In this document: positions 15,133 through 23,289 of the stretch, piece by piece
How the letters are laid out: the number at the start of each line of letters is the position of its first letter
Position numbering within the stretch: the stretch's first letter is position 1
Origin: a virus
Virus record (IMG/VR): IMGVR_UViG_3300031834_000001
Location: 1 to 64,000 of that record
DNA: 64,000 nucleotides
Strand: one strand, 5' to 3'
Translations under genes and position numbers: made by a program
Notes under the pieces: generated by a model
The model's input: the letters and a program-made list of their open reading frames with translations, nothing else
The model's database searches: none
Told to the model about the DNA's origin: nothing

Positions 15133-15333
15133 ATGAGGACGTTTGTTGTTTGTGCCGCAGCGGTGGCCCTTGTGGGCGGGATCGCTATCGGCATGGGTTG
15201 GCTGACCATGACGGTCTGGAACGCCATCCTCGTTCCCTGGCTCAACGCGCCCGCCCTGAATCTCTGGCTGGCCACGGCGGTCTACGTGGTCCTGATGGGC
15301 ATCTTCCAGGCCGTGCGCGGAAGCCGGAACTAG
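15133..15333 (+). CDS. Small two-TM membrane protein
   Basis: A 66-residue protein with two hydrophobic helices (about 3-25 and 40-60) and a short basic tail (RGSRN). The small double-span topology is seen in many phage proteins of unknown role. The start is preceded by GGCAGG. Possibly regulated by the hairpins immediately upstream. Confidence 0.55.
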   Translation: MRTFVVCAAAVALVGGIAIGMGWLTMTVWNAILVPWLNAPALNLWLATAVYVVLMGIFQAVRGSRN

Positions 15334-15357
15334 GCTAGACGAACTGGAGAGGGGAGA

Positions 15358-15639
15358 GTGGCCAAAGTGAACTTCACCGATACGGGTATGGTTCGCCCAG
15401 TGGACGGACTTGGCCGCGTCGTCATTCCGTGTGGACTCCGGGAGGCGATGGGCATTGAGCCCGAGACACTCTTGAGCGTCTTCGCCGACGGGGCAGCCGA
15501 GGAAATCCTGCTCAAGGTGTACCACATAAAGTGCCTGTTCTGCGGGGCAGGCGAGGACCTGACGGACTTCTCGGGTCGCAAGGTATGCCGGAGCTGCGTC
15601 GCGGCCCTGGGCGACATGGCTTCCGAGGTGGGGCCATGA
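15358..15639 (+). CDS. AbrB-like (SpoVT-AbrB) regulator with zinc ribbon
   Basis: A 93-residue protein. Residues 10-45 are a swapped-hairpin AbrB domain (MVRPVDGLGRVVIPCGLREA, then GIEPETLLSVF). The C-terminus adds CLFCG and CRSC, a zinc ribbon. AbrB/MazE-type domains with such a tail are familiar in Gram-positive transition-state regulators and their phages. It probably binds promoter DNA as a dimer or tetramer. No toxin gene is adjacent, so a MazE-type antitoxin role is less likely. GTG 15358 is preceded by GGAGAGGGGAGA. Confidence 0.8.
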   Translation: MAKVNFTDTGMVRPVDGLGRVVIPCGLREAMGIEPETLLSVFADGAAEEILLKVYHIKCLFCGAGEDLTDFSGRKVCRSCVAALGDMASEVGP

Positions 15640-15812
15640 CCACCGAGTCTACCGCTGCCGCAAAGTTGGACAGGCCCTCCCGGAAGGACAGGCGGGGGAG
15701 GCGGCCGGACCCATTGACCACGGACGACAAGCGGGGTCGGGCAAACCGGCTCGCTAGGCGGCGGACCAAGCGGGACGCGGCGGCTAGGGCGAGGAGGGGG
15801 AACCGGGGATGA
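15636..15812 (+). CDS. Small Arg-rich protein
   Basis: A 58-residue protein, about one third Arg/Lys and likely disordered and nucleic-acid binding. It starts by ATGA overlap with the AbrB-like gene. Such composition can arise by chance in GC-rich DNA, so confidence is moderate. Confidence 0.45.
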   Translation: MTTESTAAAKLDRPSRKDRRGRRPDPLTTDDKRGRANRLARRRTKRDAAARARRGNRG

Positions 15813-16045
15813 GTGGACGACCACGGCTCCTCAACACGGATAAGGGTGAAGTGGTCCTCATGCTTTGGGAGTGGCCGCGCATCTGGCACGGTTGGGGTCA
15901 GCCAAAGGTCCAGGTCTTCCTGGCGGCCTTCGATTTCTGGGTCGGCGGCTACTGGAGCAAGAAGAGCCGGACCCTCTATATCTGCCCGCTACCGATGTTG
16001 GTCGTGGCTTTCAAGTTCGAGGCCCGGGCCGGAGGGCGGACATGA
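15809..16045 (+). CDS. Hypothetical Trp-rich protein
   Basis: A 78-residue protein with seven Trp and a beta-strand pattern (VVLMLWEWPRIWHGW, TLYICPLPMLVVAFKF). It is coupled upstream by ATGA overlap. Function unknown. Confidence 0.5.
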   Translation: MSGRPRLLNTDKGEVVLMLWEWPRIWHGWGQPKVQVFLAAFDFWVGGYWSKKSRTLYICPLPMLVVAFKFEARAGGRT

Positions 16046-16062
16046 GCGAGGGAGGCGGACTT

Positions 16063-16347
16063 ATGACGGACATTGACACCCTGCAAGGCCGGGCCCTCGC
16101 GGACGCCGTGGCCATCGAAGTCATGGGGTGGTGGCTGTCGGATGGCGGACACTACTGGCTCCCCGATGAGCTGCCCCGCTATGACTGGCAGCCCCTTTCC
16201 TCTTGGTCCGACTTCGGGCGCGTGGTGGAGAGGATGGATGCGTTGGGCCTTCGCTTGGCGCTCCACGGGGACCCGGGGTCGGCGTTCCTTGAGACGGGTT
16301 GCCGGGCCGCCCTCAAGGCCGTCCGAGCGAGGGAGGGTTCAGCATGA
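16063..16347 (+). CDS. Phage_ABA-sandwich-like protein, paralog 1
   Basis: A 94-residue protein. The pattern MTDIDTLQGRALADAVAIEVMGW, an SSWSDFGRVVERMDALGL helix, and a final CRAALKAVRAREG helix match the small phage ABA-sandwich family. ATG 16063 follows GGGAGG; ATG 16042 is less likely by comparison with paralogs at 16344, 29656 and 35424. Function of the family is unknown. Confidence 0.65.
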   Translation: MTDIDTLQGRALADAVAIEVMGWWLSDGGHYWLPDELPRYDWQPLSSWSDFGRVVERMDALGLRLALHGDPGSAFLETGCRAALKAVRAREGSA

Positions 16348-16739
16348 CGGACGTTGACAACCTGCCCATCGAGGAGTTGCGGGCGGCCCTGGCTGCCGAG
16401 GTGATGGGGTGGGAGCGGCGGCAGGCCCCGATCGAACTTGGTGGCCGCGCCGAGTGGTACGACAAGACCGACGACGGCTTTGTGGCCGTCGATGCATGGC
16501 GGCCCGATGAGAAATGGGGCCAGCACATTGGCCTGTTCGTCCGCGTCCACGAGTTGGGCTTCGAGACTCGGGGCGAGTGGAGCAGGGACGGCGCGGAGTG
16601 GTCATTACGGAGATGGGGCCACCTTGACGGCCAGGAGATCAAGGAACCCCTTGTCCGCCAACTGGGCCAGGACTACCGGCTGACCTTCTGCCTCGCGGCG
16701 TTGAAGGCGGCTAGGGCGAGGATGGTGGGCCATGAGTGA
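16344..16739 (+). CDS. Phage_ABA-sandwich-like protein, paralog 2
   Basis: A 131-residue protein sharing MTDVDNLPIEELRAALAAEVMGW and the C-terminal FCLAALKAARARM helix with the preceding gene, but with a longer middle. A tandem duplication with divergence is the simplest explanation. Confidence 0.65.
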   Translation: MTDVDNLPIEELRAALAAEVMGWERRQAPIELGGRAEWYDKTDDGFVAVDAWRPDEKWGQHIGLFVRVHELGFETRGEWSRDGAEWSLRRWGHLDGQEIKEPLVRQLGQDYRLTFCLAALKAARARMVGHE

Positions 16740-16983
16740 GACGGGAACCTGCCTGCTGCTGGAGGGCGAGAAGGTGCGGGAGTTGCTGGTGGCGATGTGC
16801 GCCAGGCATCGCGCCCAAGGTAAGGCGCTGGGTGCCGAGATCATCACAAAGGGGCACGCCCAGTTTAAGTCGGGCGATCCCGTGACGTTGGCGACGGCCG
16901 AAGCGGCTGTCTGCGCGACCATCAGGCACATCTACCGCGCCCTGTTCGGCGAGTCGATGCCGGAGGCGGTGGATCATGAGTGA
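16732..16983 (+). CDS. Hypothetical protein, pair member 1
   Basis: An 83-residue helical protein. The C-terminal segment IRHIYRALFGESMPE resembles FSYIYAALFGEPLLP in the next gene, so the two are tandem paralogs. It overlaps both neighbours. Function unknown. Confidence 0.55.
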   Translation: MSETGTCLLLEGEKVRELLVAMCARHRAQGKALGAEIITKGHAQFKSGDPVTLATAEAAVCATIRHIYRALFGESMPEAVDHE

Positions 16984-17239
16984 GCGGATACCGTTCGAGG
17001 AAGAGGCAGTCAAGGCGTACCTGCGGGGCGTGTTTGACGAGTTCCGAGGTTCTGCCGTCGGGGCCGCGGTTGATGACCCCGATGCAATCGCACAGAAACT
17101 TGCCGACATTGGCCATCCAGTCGCCAGGGTGCTCCTCTTCTCCGCTGGCGCGACGGCCTTCAGTTATATCTACGCCGCCCTCTTCGGCGAGCCCCTCCTG
17201 CCCTCCGACTCCGCCCAGGAAGGGGATGCCGTCCAGTGA
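16976..17239 (+). CDS. Hypothetical protein, pair member 2
   Basis: An 87-residue helical protein, tandem paralog of the previous gene by its C-terminal YIYAALFGE segment. The N-terminal part (FEEEAVKAYLRGVFDEFRG) is an amphipathic helix. Function unknown. Confidence 0.55.
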   Translation: MSERIPFEEEAVKAYLRGVFDEFRGSAVGAAVDDPDAIAQKLADIGHPVARVLLFSAGATAFSYIYAALFGEPLLPSDSAQEGDAVQ

Positions 17240-17373
17240 CCCCATCCACCGAGGTTTACGCCGCCCCACCCCGCCTACCCTGGCGGTTCATGGTCCGGTG
17301 GGCCGCCGTGGCCATCCTGACCGCCATGGCCGCCGTGATCTGCGCGTGGGCGAAGGGAGAGTGGGGAATGTGA
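17236..17373 (+). CDS. Single-TM small protein
   Basis: A 45-residue protein starting by GTGA overlap, with one membrane helix (FMVRWAAVAILTAMAAVICAW). It also ends in an overlap with the next GTG, so it is locked into the operon. Confidence 0.5.
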   Translation: MTPSTEVYAAPPRLPWRFMVRWAAVAILTAMAAVICAWAKGEWGM

Positions 17374-17648
17374 CGAGACCCTGGACCCGCCTGGCCACCT
17401 TCATCCACCTGGTTCCCTGGCTGATCGGGATAGTCGCGCCTCTCTGTTTTGCCTGGAAGCTCCTGACCTTCGCGGAAACCAACTACCCCGGCGACGGCTA
17501 CGGTCTCTGCGGACTAGGTTTCATCACCGGGGCTGTTGCTATGGGCATGGGCCTTGTCGGGCTCTCGGGAATCCTGGCAGTCCTGCGCCAGGCGAGGATG
17601 GCCAAAGAGACCGGGAAGGGAGTGGGCGACGATGAGGTTCAGGGTTAG
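17370..17648 (+). CDS. Multi-TM small membrane protein
   Basis: A 92-residue protein with two or three hydrophobic helices (FIHLVPWLIGIVAPLCFAW; a glycine-rich GLGFITGAVAMGMGLVGLSG segment) and a basic C-terminus. It belongs to a cluster of membrane proteins at 17.2-20.6 kb. Function unknown. Confidence 0.55.
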   Translation: MTRPWTRLATFIHLVPWLIGIVAPLCFAWKLLTFAETNYPGDGYGLCGLGFITGAVAMGMGLVGLSGILAVLRQARMAKETGKGVGDDEVQG

Positions 17649-17820
17649 CGAGTTGTTGCTCTTCGACTTGGCGGTCATCGGCTTCAACTGTTGGCTGGCC
17701 ATCCGGGAGGGCGCGTCCGATCATTTCTGGCTCTGCGTCGCTGGCGTGGCAATTGGTGTCGGCCTGGCTGGCGTGGTCGTCGAGGTCACAAAAGGCTTTA
17801 GAAGGGATGACCGCCCATGA
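17632..17820 (+). CDS. Two-TM small membrane protein
   Basis: A 62-residue protein with two hydrophobic helices (LLLFDLAVIGFNCWLAI; FWLCVAGVAIGVGLAGVVV) and a charged tail. GGGAAGGGAG precedes ATG 17632. Function unknown. Confidence 0.5.
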   Translation: MRFRVSELLLFDLAVIGFNCWLAIREGASDHFWLCVAGVAIGVGLAGVVVEVTKGFRRDDRP

Positions 17821-17951
17821 CCCCCACTGAACTCGCCGTCCGAATCGCCGCCAGGGAAGCCTTGCTGGCCGTGTGCGTCCGGACCGTCACGGAGGTCCTG
17901 GTCGAGTTAGACGAGTTGCGGAAACTGGCGGAGGGGGCTGAGACGACATGA
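17817..17951 (+). CDS. Small helical peptide
   Basis: A 44-residue frame using ATGA overlaps at both ends. It encodes one amphipathic helix (LAVRIAAREALLAVCVRTV) and an acidic tail. The perfect fit between neighbours is the main support. Confidence 0.45.
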   Translation: MTPTELAVRIAAREALLAVCVRTVTEVLVELDELRKLAEGAETT

Positions 17952-18448
17952 CCGCCGAGGACATCGGGGCATTGACGCTAGCTATCCTTTTGGCCGTGGC
18001 GGACCTCGCGGGGCCCGGTCGCCGCCGGGCCGCCCTGGCGAAACCGACATGGAGGGATCTCCTGAACGCCTGTGATGCCCAGGCTCAAGCGAGGGCAACA
18101 TGGGCCGCCGGGCGGTTCCTCCTGACCTTCCTGGGCGTCATGTTCCTCTATCTCGGCGTGGGTCGATGCGAGTCCGGGGACTTCCTGGTGGCCGGGATTG
18201 TCGCCGTCCACCCGGTCGCCATGGCGCTCAGAGCCTACCAGGCCCCCTCGCCCTACCTTGCCCCTCCCGCTCCCGCCGGGCTCCATTGGAGCGACATCGC
18301 CGCCAGGTGGATAGTGGGGGGCGTCTCTTGCGCGGTGGCCTACATCCTCTGTTCCACCCTGGGATTCTGGTGCGCGCTTGGCGTGGGCTTCGTCATCGCC
18401 GCCATTCTGGCTATTCTGGCCGCCCGTCGGAAGGGGGCATCCCGATGA
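17948..18448 (+). CDS. Multi-TM membrane protein
   Basis: A 166-residue protein with an N-terminal hydrophobic helix, a cytoplasmic basic loop (GRRRAALAKPTWRD), two central helices and two C-terminal helices (GGVSCAVAYILCSTLGFW; VGFVIAAILAILAA). No family recognised. Confidence 0.55.
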   Translation: MTAEDIGALTLAILLAVADLAGPGRRRAALAKPTWRDLLNACDAQAQARATWAAGRFLLTFLGVMFLYLGVGRCESGDFLVAGIVAVHPVAMALRAYQAPSPYLAPPAPAGLHWSDIAARWIVGGVSCAVAYILCSTLGFWCALGVGFVIAAILAILAARRKGASR

Positions 18449-18666
18449 GCCAATGGTACGCCTGGTGCCCTACGACGGAAGGCGGGTGCGGGTACCTCGC
18501 CGGAGCCCAGGATACTCCCGAGGACCTGGTCGCCAAGGTGGTCGCCGACGGGGGCAAGTTGACCTCCGGTGACTGCTGGGACAACACGGAGGAGCCCGCC
18601 GCGCCGGGGCTCATTGTCCTAACCTGCCCGACCTGTCGGAAGACGTTGAGGAGGCGTGAGGGATGA
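18445..18666 (+). CDS. Zinc-ribbon small protein
   Basis: A 73-residue protein with CPTTEGGCGY, a central Cys and CPTC near the end. The pattern suggests one zinc site. ATGA overlaps link it to both neighbours. Function unknown. Confidence 0.5.
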   Translation: MSQWYAWCPTTEGGCGYLAGAQDTPEDLVAKVVADGGKLTSGDCWDNTEEPAAPGLIVLTCPTCRKTLRRREG

Positions 18667-19061
18667 AGGCGTCCAGGTTGGCGACGCGGGCCATGCTCCT
18701 CCACTACCCCCATGTCCACTGCCGGGGAATCGGGTACGCCAAGCCGGGCCGCGATATCGCCCGGGCCCTGACTCGGCAAGCCATCGACGCCGGGCTCCCC
18801 TGGCGGTTCACGGAACGCCGGGTCAGAAAGCTGGTCGATGAAGTCCGGGATGAGCGGAACCCGGAACACCTGATCGGGTCGAGCACGGAGGCCCCACTGG
18901 GCTACTTCATCATCGAGACCACCGAGGAGTGGGAGCGAGTGTCGGCCCAACTGTGGCACCGGGTCACCGAGCAGAGGGAGACGGCCCAGGCGATGGAGGT
19001 TGCCGCCGGGCTCAAGTTCGGCGAGAGACAACTGAAAATCCGGTTTAGGGAGGTCAGCTAA
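18663..19061 (+). CDS. Winged-helix-like phage protein
   Basis: A 132-residue protein. The sequence around RQAIDAGLPWRFTERRVRKLVDE and GSSTEAPLGYFIIETTEEWE follows a winged-helix pattern with helix, recognition helix and GYF wing, then a C-terminal helix pair. Proteins of this type are seen in phage early operons as putative regulators. Assignment is from pattern only. Confidence 0.5.
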   Translation: MKASRLATRAMLLHYPHVHCRGIGYAKPGRDIARALTRQAIDAGLPWRFTERRVRKLVDEVRDERNPEHLIGSSTEAPLGYFIIETTEEWERVSAQLWHRVTEQRETAQAMEVAAGLKFGERQLKIRFREVS

Positions 19062-19262
19062 ATGGCCGTAGTTGACGCTTCCCACTACCGCGCCATGTCC
19101 AGACGGGCGGCCCAGACTGCCCGGCGAGTTAGGCTGGCCCTGTGGTTCGAGACGGCCAAGGAGTCATGGGTTTGCCGGATCGACCGGGCCTGTTCGTGGC
19201 TCATCGGCGGAGCCTGGCTCTACCTGGTGATCCAATACGTGAGGGAGTGTGCGAGATGGTAG
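19062..19262 (+). CDS. Small membrane-anchored protein
   Basis: A 66-residue protein with an Arg-rich N-terminus and one hydrophobic helix (CSWLIGGAWLYLVIQYV) near the end. It begins directly after the previous stop, with AGGGAGG in the upstream coding end. Confidence 0.5.
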   Translation: MAVVDASHYRAMSRRAAQTARRVRLALWFETAKESWVCRIDRACSWLIGGAWLYLVIQYVRECARW

Positions 19263-19975
19263 TAAGACACAAGTTGAAGCGCGAGGTAGTTCTGTACATC
19301 TACGCACTCGCCAACGAGGGTGGCCGCTTCAAGTCCACCGAGGCGAAGTTCTTTCCCGACCTCGCCGCCATGGACCGTTGGCTCGACACGGAGTTCCAGC
19401 CTCCCAAATACCCGGCAGGCTCTATGGCCCACCATGGGGACGAGAGGTACGAAATCCTCCCCGACACCGAGTCTGTCCCGGAACCCTGGCAGCGGCGGGC
19501 GGCCCTCGTTCGCAAGGTTGGCCTGGGGTGCCTGGCGGGCGGGGGATTCTGGCTCCTCCTCGGTCTCGCATTGGCTTCCCGTGGCGGCCTGGCCATCCTG
19601 GGCAAGGCGGGACTCTCCATGGCCTACCTGGGCGGCATCCTCTACGGGGCGACTTGGCTAGCCGGGCATCCGCTATCCACGGTGGCCATTGAGAAGAGGG
19701 TGGCTAAGTGGGCCGACGGGGTGGCGAGGACGGCCTGGCTCAGGTGGCGGTGGCGGCGGGAAGACGCGACCCTCTGGGGGATTGAGTGGCGCGGCCTGCG
19801 GGTCGATGCCGTCTACGTGGGCACCCGCAACGCAGACGGTAGCGTGAGGCGGAATTGGCACCTGCTACCCTGGGCCGGGCATGGCAATCTGTTGCCCAGG
19901 TTCCCCCGGCTCCCCCAGGCCATGCGGGCCGCCGAGGAGTGGCTTTGGAGCCAGGCGAGGGAGGTAGGGCGATGA
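19256..19975 (+). CDS. Membrane protein with soluble ends
   Basis: A 239-residue protein. A soluble N-terminal domain (about 1-85) is followed by two hydrophobic helices (KVGLGCLAGGGFWLLLGLAL; AYLGGILYGATWLAG) and a Trp/Arg-rich C-terminal region. No family recognised. It is the largest of the membrane cluster. Confidence 0.5.
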   Translation: MVVRHKLKREVVLYIYALANEGGRFKSTEAKFFPDLAAMDRWLDTEFQPPKYPAGSMAHHGDERYEILPDTESVPEPWQRRAALVRKVGLGCLAGGGFWLLLGLALASRGGLAILGKAGLSMAYLGGILYGATWLAGHPLSTVAIEKRVAKWADGVARTAWLRWRWRREDATLWGIEWRGLRVDAVYVGTRNADGSVRRNWHLLPWAGHGNLLPRFPRLPQAMRAAEEWLWSQAREVGR

Positions 19976-20136
19976 GGACCTTCTTGGGTTGGCTCGGCGT
20001 CACCGTCGGCGTGGCCATTATGGGCTTCGGCATGTTCATGTGCGGTTACACCTGGCCCGAGGGGCTTGGCTACGTGGCGATGGGGGCGTTCGGCTCCGCC
20101 GTAGCCGGATTGTCCTACGAGGAGGCAAGGCGATGA
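19972..20136 (+). CDS. Small two-TM membrane protein
   Basis: A 54-residue protein with two hydrophobic glycine-rich helices (LGWLGVTVGVAIMGFGMFM; GYVAMGAFGSAVAGL). ATGA overlaps at both ends. Function unknown. Confidence 0.5.
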   Translation: MRTFLGWLGVTVGVAIMGFGMFMCGYTWPEGLGYVAMGAFGSAVAGLSYEEARR

Positions 20137-20594
20137 TGGCGCGGAGACTGCTCCACTCTCTGTGGGGTGCGTACTGTTGGTTTCTCGACGTTGTGGCGGG
20201 TTGGCTCGCCGTCGTCTGTGGCATTGGGATGTTGGCTTTTGGCGCGTTCACGCTAGGTCTGTCCTTCGTGGTGCCCGGTTGCCCCTGGTCCCTCAGACTT
20301 CTCTTCGTGGCCATGATGCCACTCGGCGGAGCCATGGCCGCGATGTGCTACGAGGGCATCCAAGGACGTCCGTCGATGAGCCCGAGGTGGAAACGGGTTG
20401 GCCGGGGCCTCTGGGAGATCAAGGGGTCTACGCGGTCGGGGTCCGTCGAGGATCGTGGCCGGAGTGGGTGGGCGTGGGGCGCATGGGGCAACTGGGACGG
20501 CAGTCTTGCTGGCGCGGGTTGGGCCCCCACCCTCCTCCTCGCTCAATTGGCCGTCGAGGAGTACGTGTGCGGACGGAGGGAGGGCGTATCGTGA
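20133..20594 (+). CDS. Membrane protein with Gly/Trp-rich tail
   Basis: A 153-residue protein with two hydrophobic helices in the first 75 residues and a long low-complexity tail rich in Gly, Trp, Ser and Arg (WAWGAWGNWDGS). The first part resembles the preceding 54-residue protein (both have GxxMLAFG/GFGMF and GA-rich spans), suggesting duplication. Function unknown. Confidence 0.5.
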   Translation: MMARRLLHSLWGAYCWFLDVVAGWLAVVCGIGMLAFGAFTLGLSFVVPGCPWSLRLLFVAMMPLGGAMAAMCYEGIQGRPSMSPRWKRVGRGLWEIKGSTRSGSVEDRGRSGWAWGAWGNWDGSLAGAGWAPTLLLAQLAVEEYVCGRREGVS

Positions 20595-21004
20595 CCAATC
20601 GCAACGTGTTTACCCCCTCAACCTACACGGTCGAGGAATGGAGGGCCGAGGCCGTCCGCAGGTTCGGGCCGGTCGAGGAGGGCAACTGGTCCTTCGTCTG
20701 CATGATCTGCGGCCATGTCCAGTCCCCGGCGTCCATTAAGGCCAGCGGCTACGGCGATCCGAACCGCGCCTACTCCGAGTGCTACGGGCGCGGAACTAGG
20801 AAGGACCTGTCCCGTGGACAGGGGAAGCGCGGCCGGCCTGGCGACTGCGACTGGAAGGCGTATGGGCTGATAGCGGGCCCCGTCAAGGTTATTCTGCCTG
20901 ACGGTGGGGAGAACTTCGCCTTCGACTTCGCGCCGGAGAAAGCGACGGTCCCGGAGGGCTTCGTCATGCCGACCCCGGTAGCCAAGGAGGTATCCCAGCC
21001 ATGA
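20591..21004 (+). CDS. Zinc-binding phage protein
   Basis: A 137-residue protein with CMICGH near residue 35 and a second Cys set (SECYGRGT, CDW) about 30 residues later, a split zinc ribbon seen in phage proteins that discriminate RNA or protein targets. GTG 20591 follows GGAGGGAGGG and overlaps the previous gene by four bases. Confidence 0.5.
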   Translation: MTNRNVFTPSTYTVEEWRAEAVRRFGPVEEGNWSFVCMICGHVQSPASIKASGYGDPNRAYSECYGRGTRKDLSRGQGKRGRPGDCDWKAYGLIAGPVKVILPDGGENFAFDFAPEKATVPEGFVMPTPVAKEVSQP

Positions 21005-21231
21005 CCCCCGCCCTCTTCGCGATCATCATCGCCTTCCAACTCCTCCATATCGCCACGGACATCCTGGCCGCCCGGTCGCTCAGTCGGTCCACGGTCCTCT
21101 ATGCCCGCGCCAGACTCGACGGGAACGAGGTTGTCTGCGGTTGCCGGTTGGACTCGGAGGATGGGGTTCCACCTTGCCGCACGGATTGCCAGGTCGTCCG
21201 GGTCATCGTGGATGGGAGGCGGAAGCCGTGA
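21001..21231 (+). CDS. Membrane-anchored Cys protein
   Basis: A 76-residue protein with one N-terminal hydrophobic helix (LFAIIIAFQLLHIATDILAA) and a short domain with CGCR and CRTDC. Possibly exported with the Cys part outside. Function unknown. Confidence 0.5.
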   Translation: MTPALFAIIIAFQLLHIATDILAARSLSRSTVLYARARLDGNEVVCGCRLDSEDGVPPCRTDCQVVRVIVDGRRKP

Positions 21232-21794
21232 CCGTCTACGTCCGATCCATCGACCAGCATGTCTACGCCCGGACTAGTCACGCCCTGGTCCAATTCTCTC
21301 GCCACGTTGACTTGCCGCCCGGCGCGGATCCCGAAGCCGCAATGTGGGCCGACGTGGCCACGTCCTGCCCGCTGTCCAGGGAGAGGGCCGCATCCCGGTA
21401 TAACGCGACGTGGCAGGAGGCCAAGACGTACCTGGAGGGCCGCCACGGTTTGTACATCGTCTGCGACTCGGCCCTTATGACTTTCATGCTGCCCAACGAC
21501 CGCCCGCTGACCGTGCCGATCCTGGCCGCCGTGAGGGATAAACGGTCCGTGGTCGCCGTGCTGGCCCGCGACTACCTGGCCGACAAGGCGAGTCTGCTTC
21601 GCATCCGGGCGGGCGTGGCCGACAGGGAGGCCGAGGTTATCGAGGGTGACGCCAGGCGGACATGGCCCTGGCGACGCCGCAAGTTGTCCCTGGCCGCCGA
21701 GAGACGCCGTGGACGGGCTGAGGGGCTGAGGCGGGCCGTCGAGGATTTGGAGACGGTGGGAGACCGGGAGGGAGAGGTTAGCGTTGGCGACTGA
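21228..21794 (+). CDS. Hypothetical protein
   Basis: A 188-residue protein, globular in the first 130 residues and Arg/Glu-rich helical after that. GTGA overlap links it to the preceding gene. No motif recognised. Confidence 0.5.
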   Translation: MTVYVRSIDQHVYARTSHALVQFSRHVDLPPGADPEAAMWADVATSCPLSRERAASRYNATWQEAKTYLEGRHGLYIVCDSALMTFMLPNDRPLTVPILAAVRDKRSVVAVLARDYLADKASLLRIRAGVADREAEVIEGDARRTWPWRRRKLSLAAERRRGRAEGLRRAVEDLETVGDREGEVSVGD

Positions 21795-22380
21795 GGACAC
21801 CTGGAACGAGCGCAGCCGGACCCTGCCCGCCGGGTTGACCTGCGCCCACTGTATGAGCATGGTCTTCTGCGCGGACAAGTTCGACCGGACGCCCGAGGAC
21901 GCCACCTGTGTTTGGGAGCCTGGGCGCTTCCGAGTAAGGGTGGAGTTACACCTGGAGGCCGTGGCGGGACTGGCGGCTTACCGGGAGGCGTTGGAAAACG
22001 TAGGGCGCCGCACGTGCGGCAACCGTTGGGATGCTGGTTGCGCTGCATGCTCCTCCGTCGGTAACAAGGTTCCGCAGGAGTGGTGCGCTGCCGTTGACGC
22101 CTTGAGGGATGCCCTCGCCTCCCCCGACCTCCTCGCCGCGGTCCGTCGCCTCCAGTCGGAATTGGCCGCCATGAGGGACCGGCGGTGCGAGACGTGCGGG
22201 CGATGGGCCAGCCTCGCCCACCTGTTCCACTTGAGGGGCAAGGGCGAGTGCGTCCGCACTAGCGGCGACGATGGGGAGTCGGTCCACCTGTACGGCCTCC
22301 CCCGGTACATGGCCGCCGACCATCCCGGTTGCTCCCACTGGATTGCCCGGCAAACCACGAAGGACGGTGAGACCCCATGA
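21784..22380 (+). CDS. Cys-rich hypothetical protein
   Basis: A 198-residue protein with CAHC near the N-terminus, a CGNRWDAGCAAC set in the middle and CETCG near the C-terminus. It probably has two or three zinc sites separated by helices. TTG 21784 follows GGGAGGGAGAGG. Function unknown. Confidence 0.5.
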   Translation: MATEDTWNERSRTLPAGLTCAHCMSMVFCADKFDRTPEDATCVWEPGRFRVRVELHLEAVAGLAAYREALENVGRRTCGNRWDAGCAACSSVGNKVPQEWCAAVDALRDALASPDLLAAVRRLQSELAAMRDRRCETCGRWASLAHLFHLRGKGECVRTSGDDGESVHLYGLPRYMAADHPGCSHWIARQTTKDGETP

Positions 22381-22583
22381 CCACCCGTCCGCCACGCTCC
22401 CCCAGAAGGTGTCTGGGCTTCGGGCCGCACGAAGGGTCCTGCGAGAACACGGCGGGCACGCCCTGGACGCCCTACTGGTGCCCCCGGTGCGACACGTTGA
22501 GGCGGGAACACCTGGACCGCCAGTTCGAGGCGTTGGCGGCCGAGTTCGGACTTGAGGACAAGGAGGCGACGCCCCATGCCTGA
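22377..22583 (+). CDS. Zinc-finger small protein
   Basis: A 68-residue protein with CLGFGPHEGSC and CPRC, a possible single zinc knuckle, followed by an acidic helix. ATGA overlap upstream. Confidence 0.5.
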   Translation: MTTRPPRSPRRCLGFGPHEGSCENTAGTPWTPYWCPRCDTLRREHLDRQFEALAAEFGLEDKEATPHA

Positions 22584-22770
22584 CACCCCGAGCGGACTAG
22601 TCGCCAGGTTGAGACTGGCCAAGAAAGCCATCGACGCGGCCCGAGACCTACGCAGCGCCGCACGGTGGCACGTGGCCGGCGTCGTCGGCGATGCGGAACT
22701 CATGGCGGAGGCCGCCAGGTGCGGCAGGAAGACCGCCGCCTTCGACAAGGAGGCGGGCCGGGATGACTAA
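22576..22770 (+). CDS. Small helical protein
   Basis: A 64-residue, Ala/Arg-rich, all-helical protein. It overlaps the zinc-finger gene by 8 bases and the next gene by 8 bases. Function unknown. Confidence 0.45.
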   Translation: MPDTPSGLVARLRLAKKAIDAARDLRSAARWHVAGVVGDAELMAEAARCGRKTAAFDKEAGRDD

Positions 22771-23092
22771 GCCCTCCCGCTCTCCCCAACTCCCCCTCTC
22801 TTTCGTGCCCCCGACGCCAGCCGGGTCAGCCAGGCCGGGTAGGGGTAAGCGGCCGGGGAAGGGTGTCCTGAAGGAACCTCCCGTCGCGGATCAGCATTCC
22901 CAACCGGCGGAGACTCGGCCACCATGCTACCAACTGGCCGCCCAGGATGGGGTTAAGGAGTGCCGGGCCTGCAATGAGGACCAGGTCCGCCGGGTGAATG
23001 GGCGATGCTGCCCCTACGTCCGGGATGGCCGAGGAGTTTGGACGTGCCGGAAATGCAAGGTGGATGAGTGCGCCGAGAGGGGTTGCCCATGA
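22763..23092 (+). CDS. Cys-rich protein with disordered N-terminus
   Basis: A 109-residue protein: a Pro/Arg/Gly-rich N-terminal 50 residues, then CYQL, CRAC, CCPY, CRKC and CAERGC. Two zinc sites are likely. Its coding DNA contains the AAGGAACCTC motif (22871), read in frame as KEP. Confidence 0.5.
   Translation: MTKPSRSPQLPLSFVPPTPAGSARPGRGKRPGKGVLKEPPVADQHSQPAETRPPCYQLAAQDGVKECRACNEDQVRRVNGRCCPYVRDGRGVWTCRKCKVDECAERGCP
22871..22901 (+). promoter_or_regulatory. Bipartite motif, weak copy F
   Basis: AAGGAACCTC is exact. The second half after 13 bases is GCATTCCC, a poor match to CAACTACC. It lies inside a gene, and the next start is about 190 bases downstream. Probably non-functional or weak. 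Confidence 0.25.
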
Positions 23093-23289
23093 CGACCATC
23101 GACGCTCGGCCATTTTGCCCCTACGAGGTGGCCACGCCTGCCTGGCTGGCCGAGCATTGCCACGCCGCCCGGAAGGGTGTCTGCATCGGGTCACGCCACC
23201 TTCGCCGGGAGTGTTGGGCGGAGTGGCTCAGTCACCAGGATGCCCGGACGGGCCAGTTTCCATGCGACATCAAGGAGGGGTCACAGTGA
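23089..23289 (+). CDS. Small Cys/His protein
   Basis: A 66-residue protein with CPYE, HCHA, CIGS, CWAE and CDI. His/Cys spacing suggests a metal site. ATGA overlap upstream. Function unknown. Confidence 0.45.
   Translation: MTTIDARPFCPYEVATPAWLAEHCHAARKGVCIGSRHLRRECWAEWLSHQDARTGQFPCDIKEGSQ

Noticed and set aside
15358-15639. MazE antitoxin
   Set aside because: The AbrB domain is present, but no MazF-like toxin is adjacent and the zinc-ribbon tail fits a regulator better.
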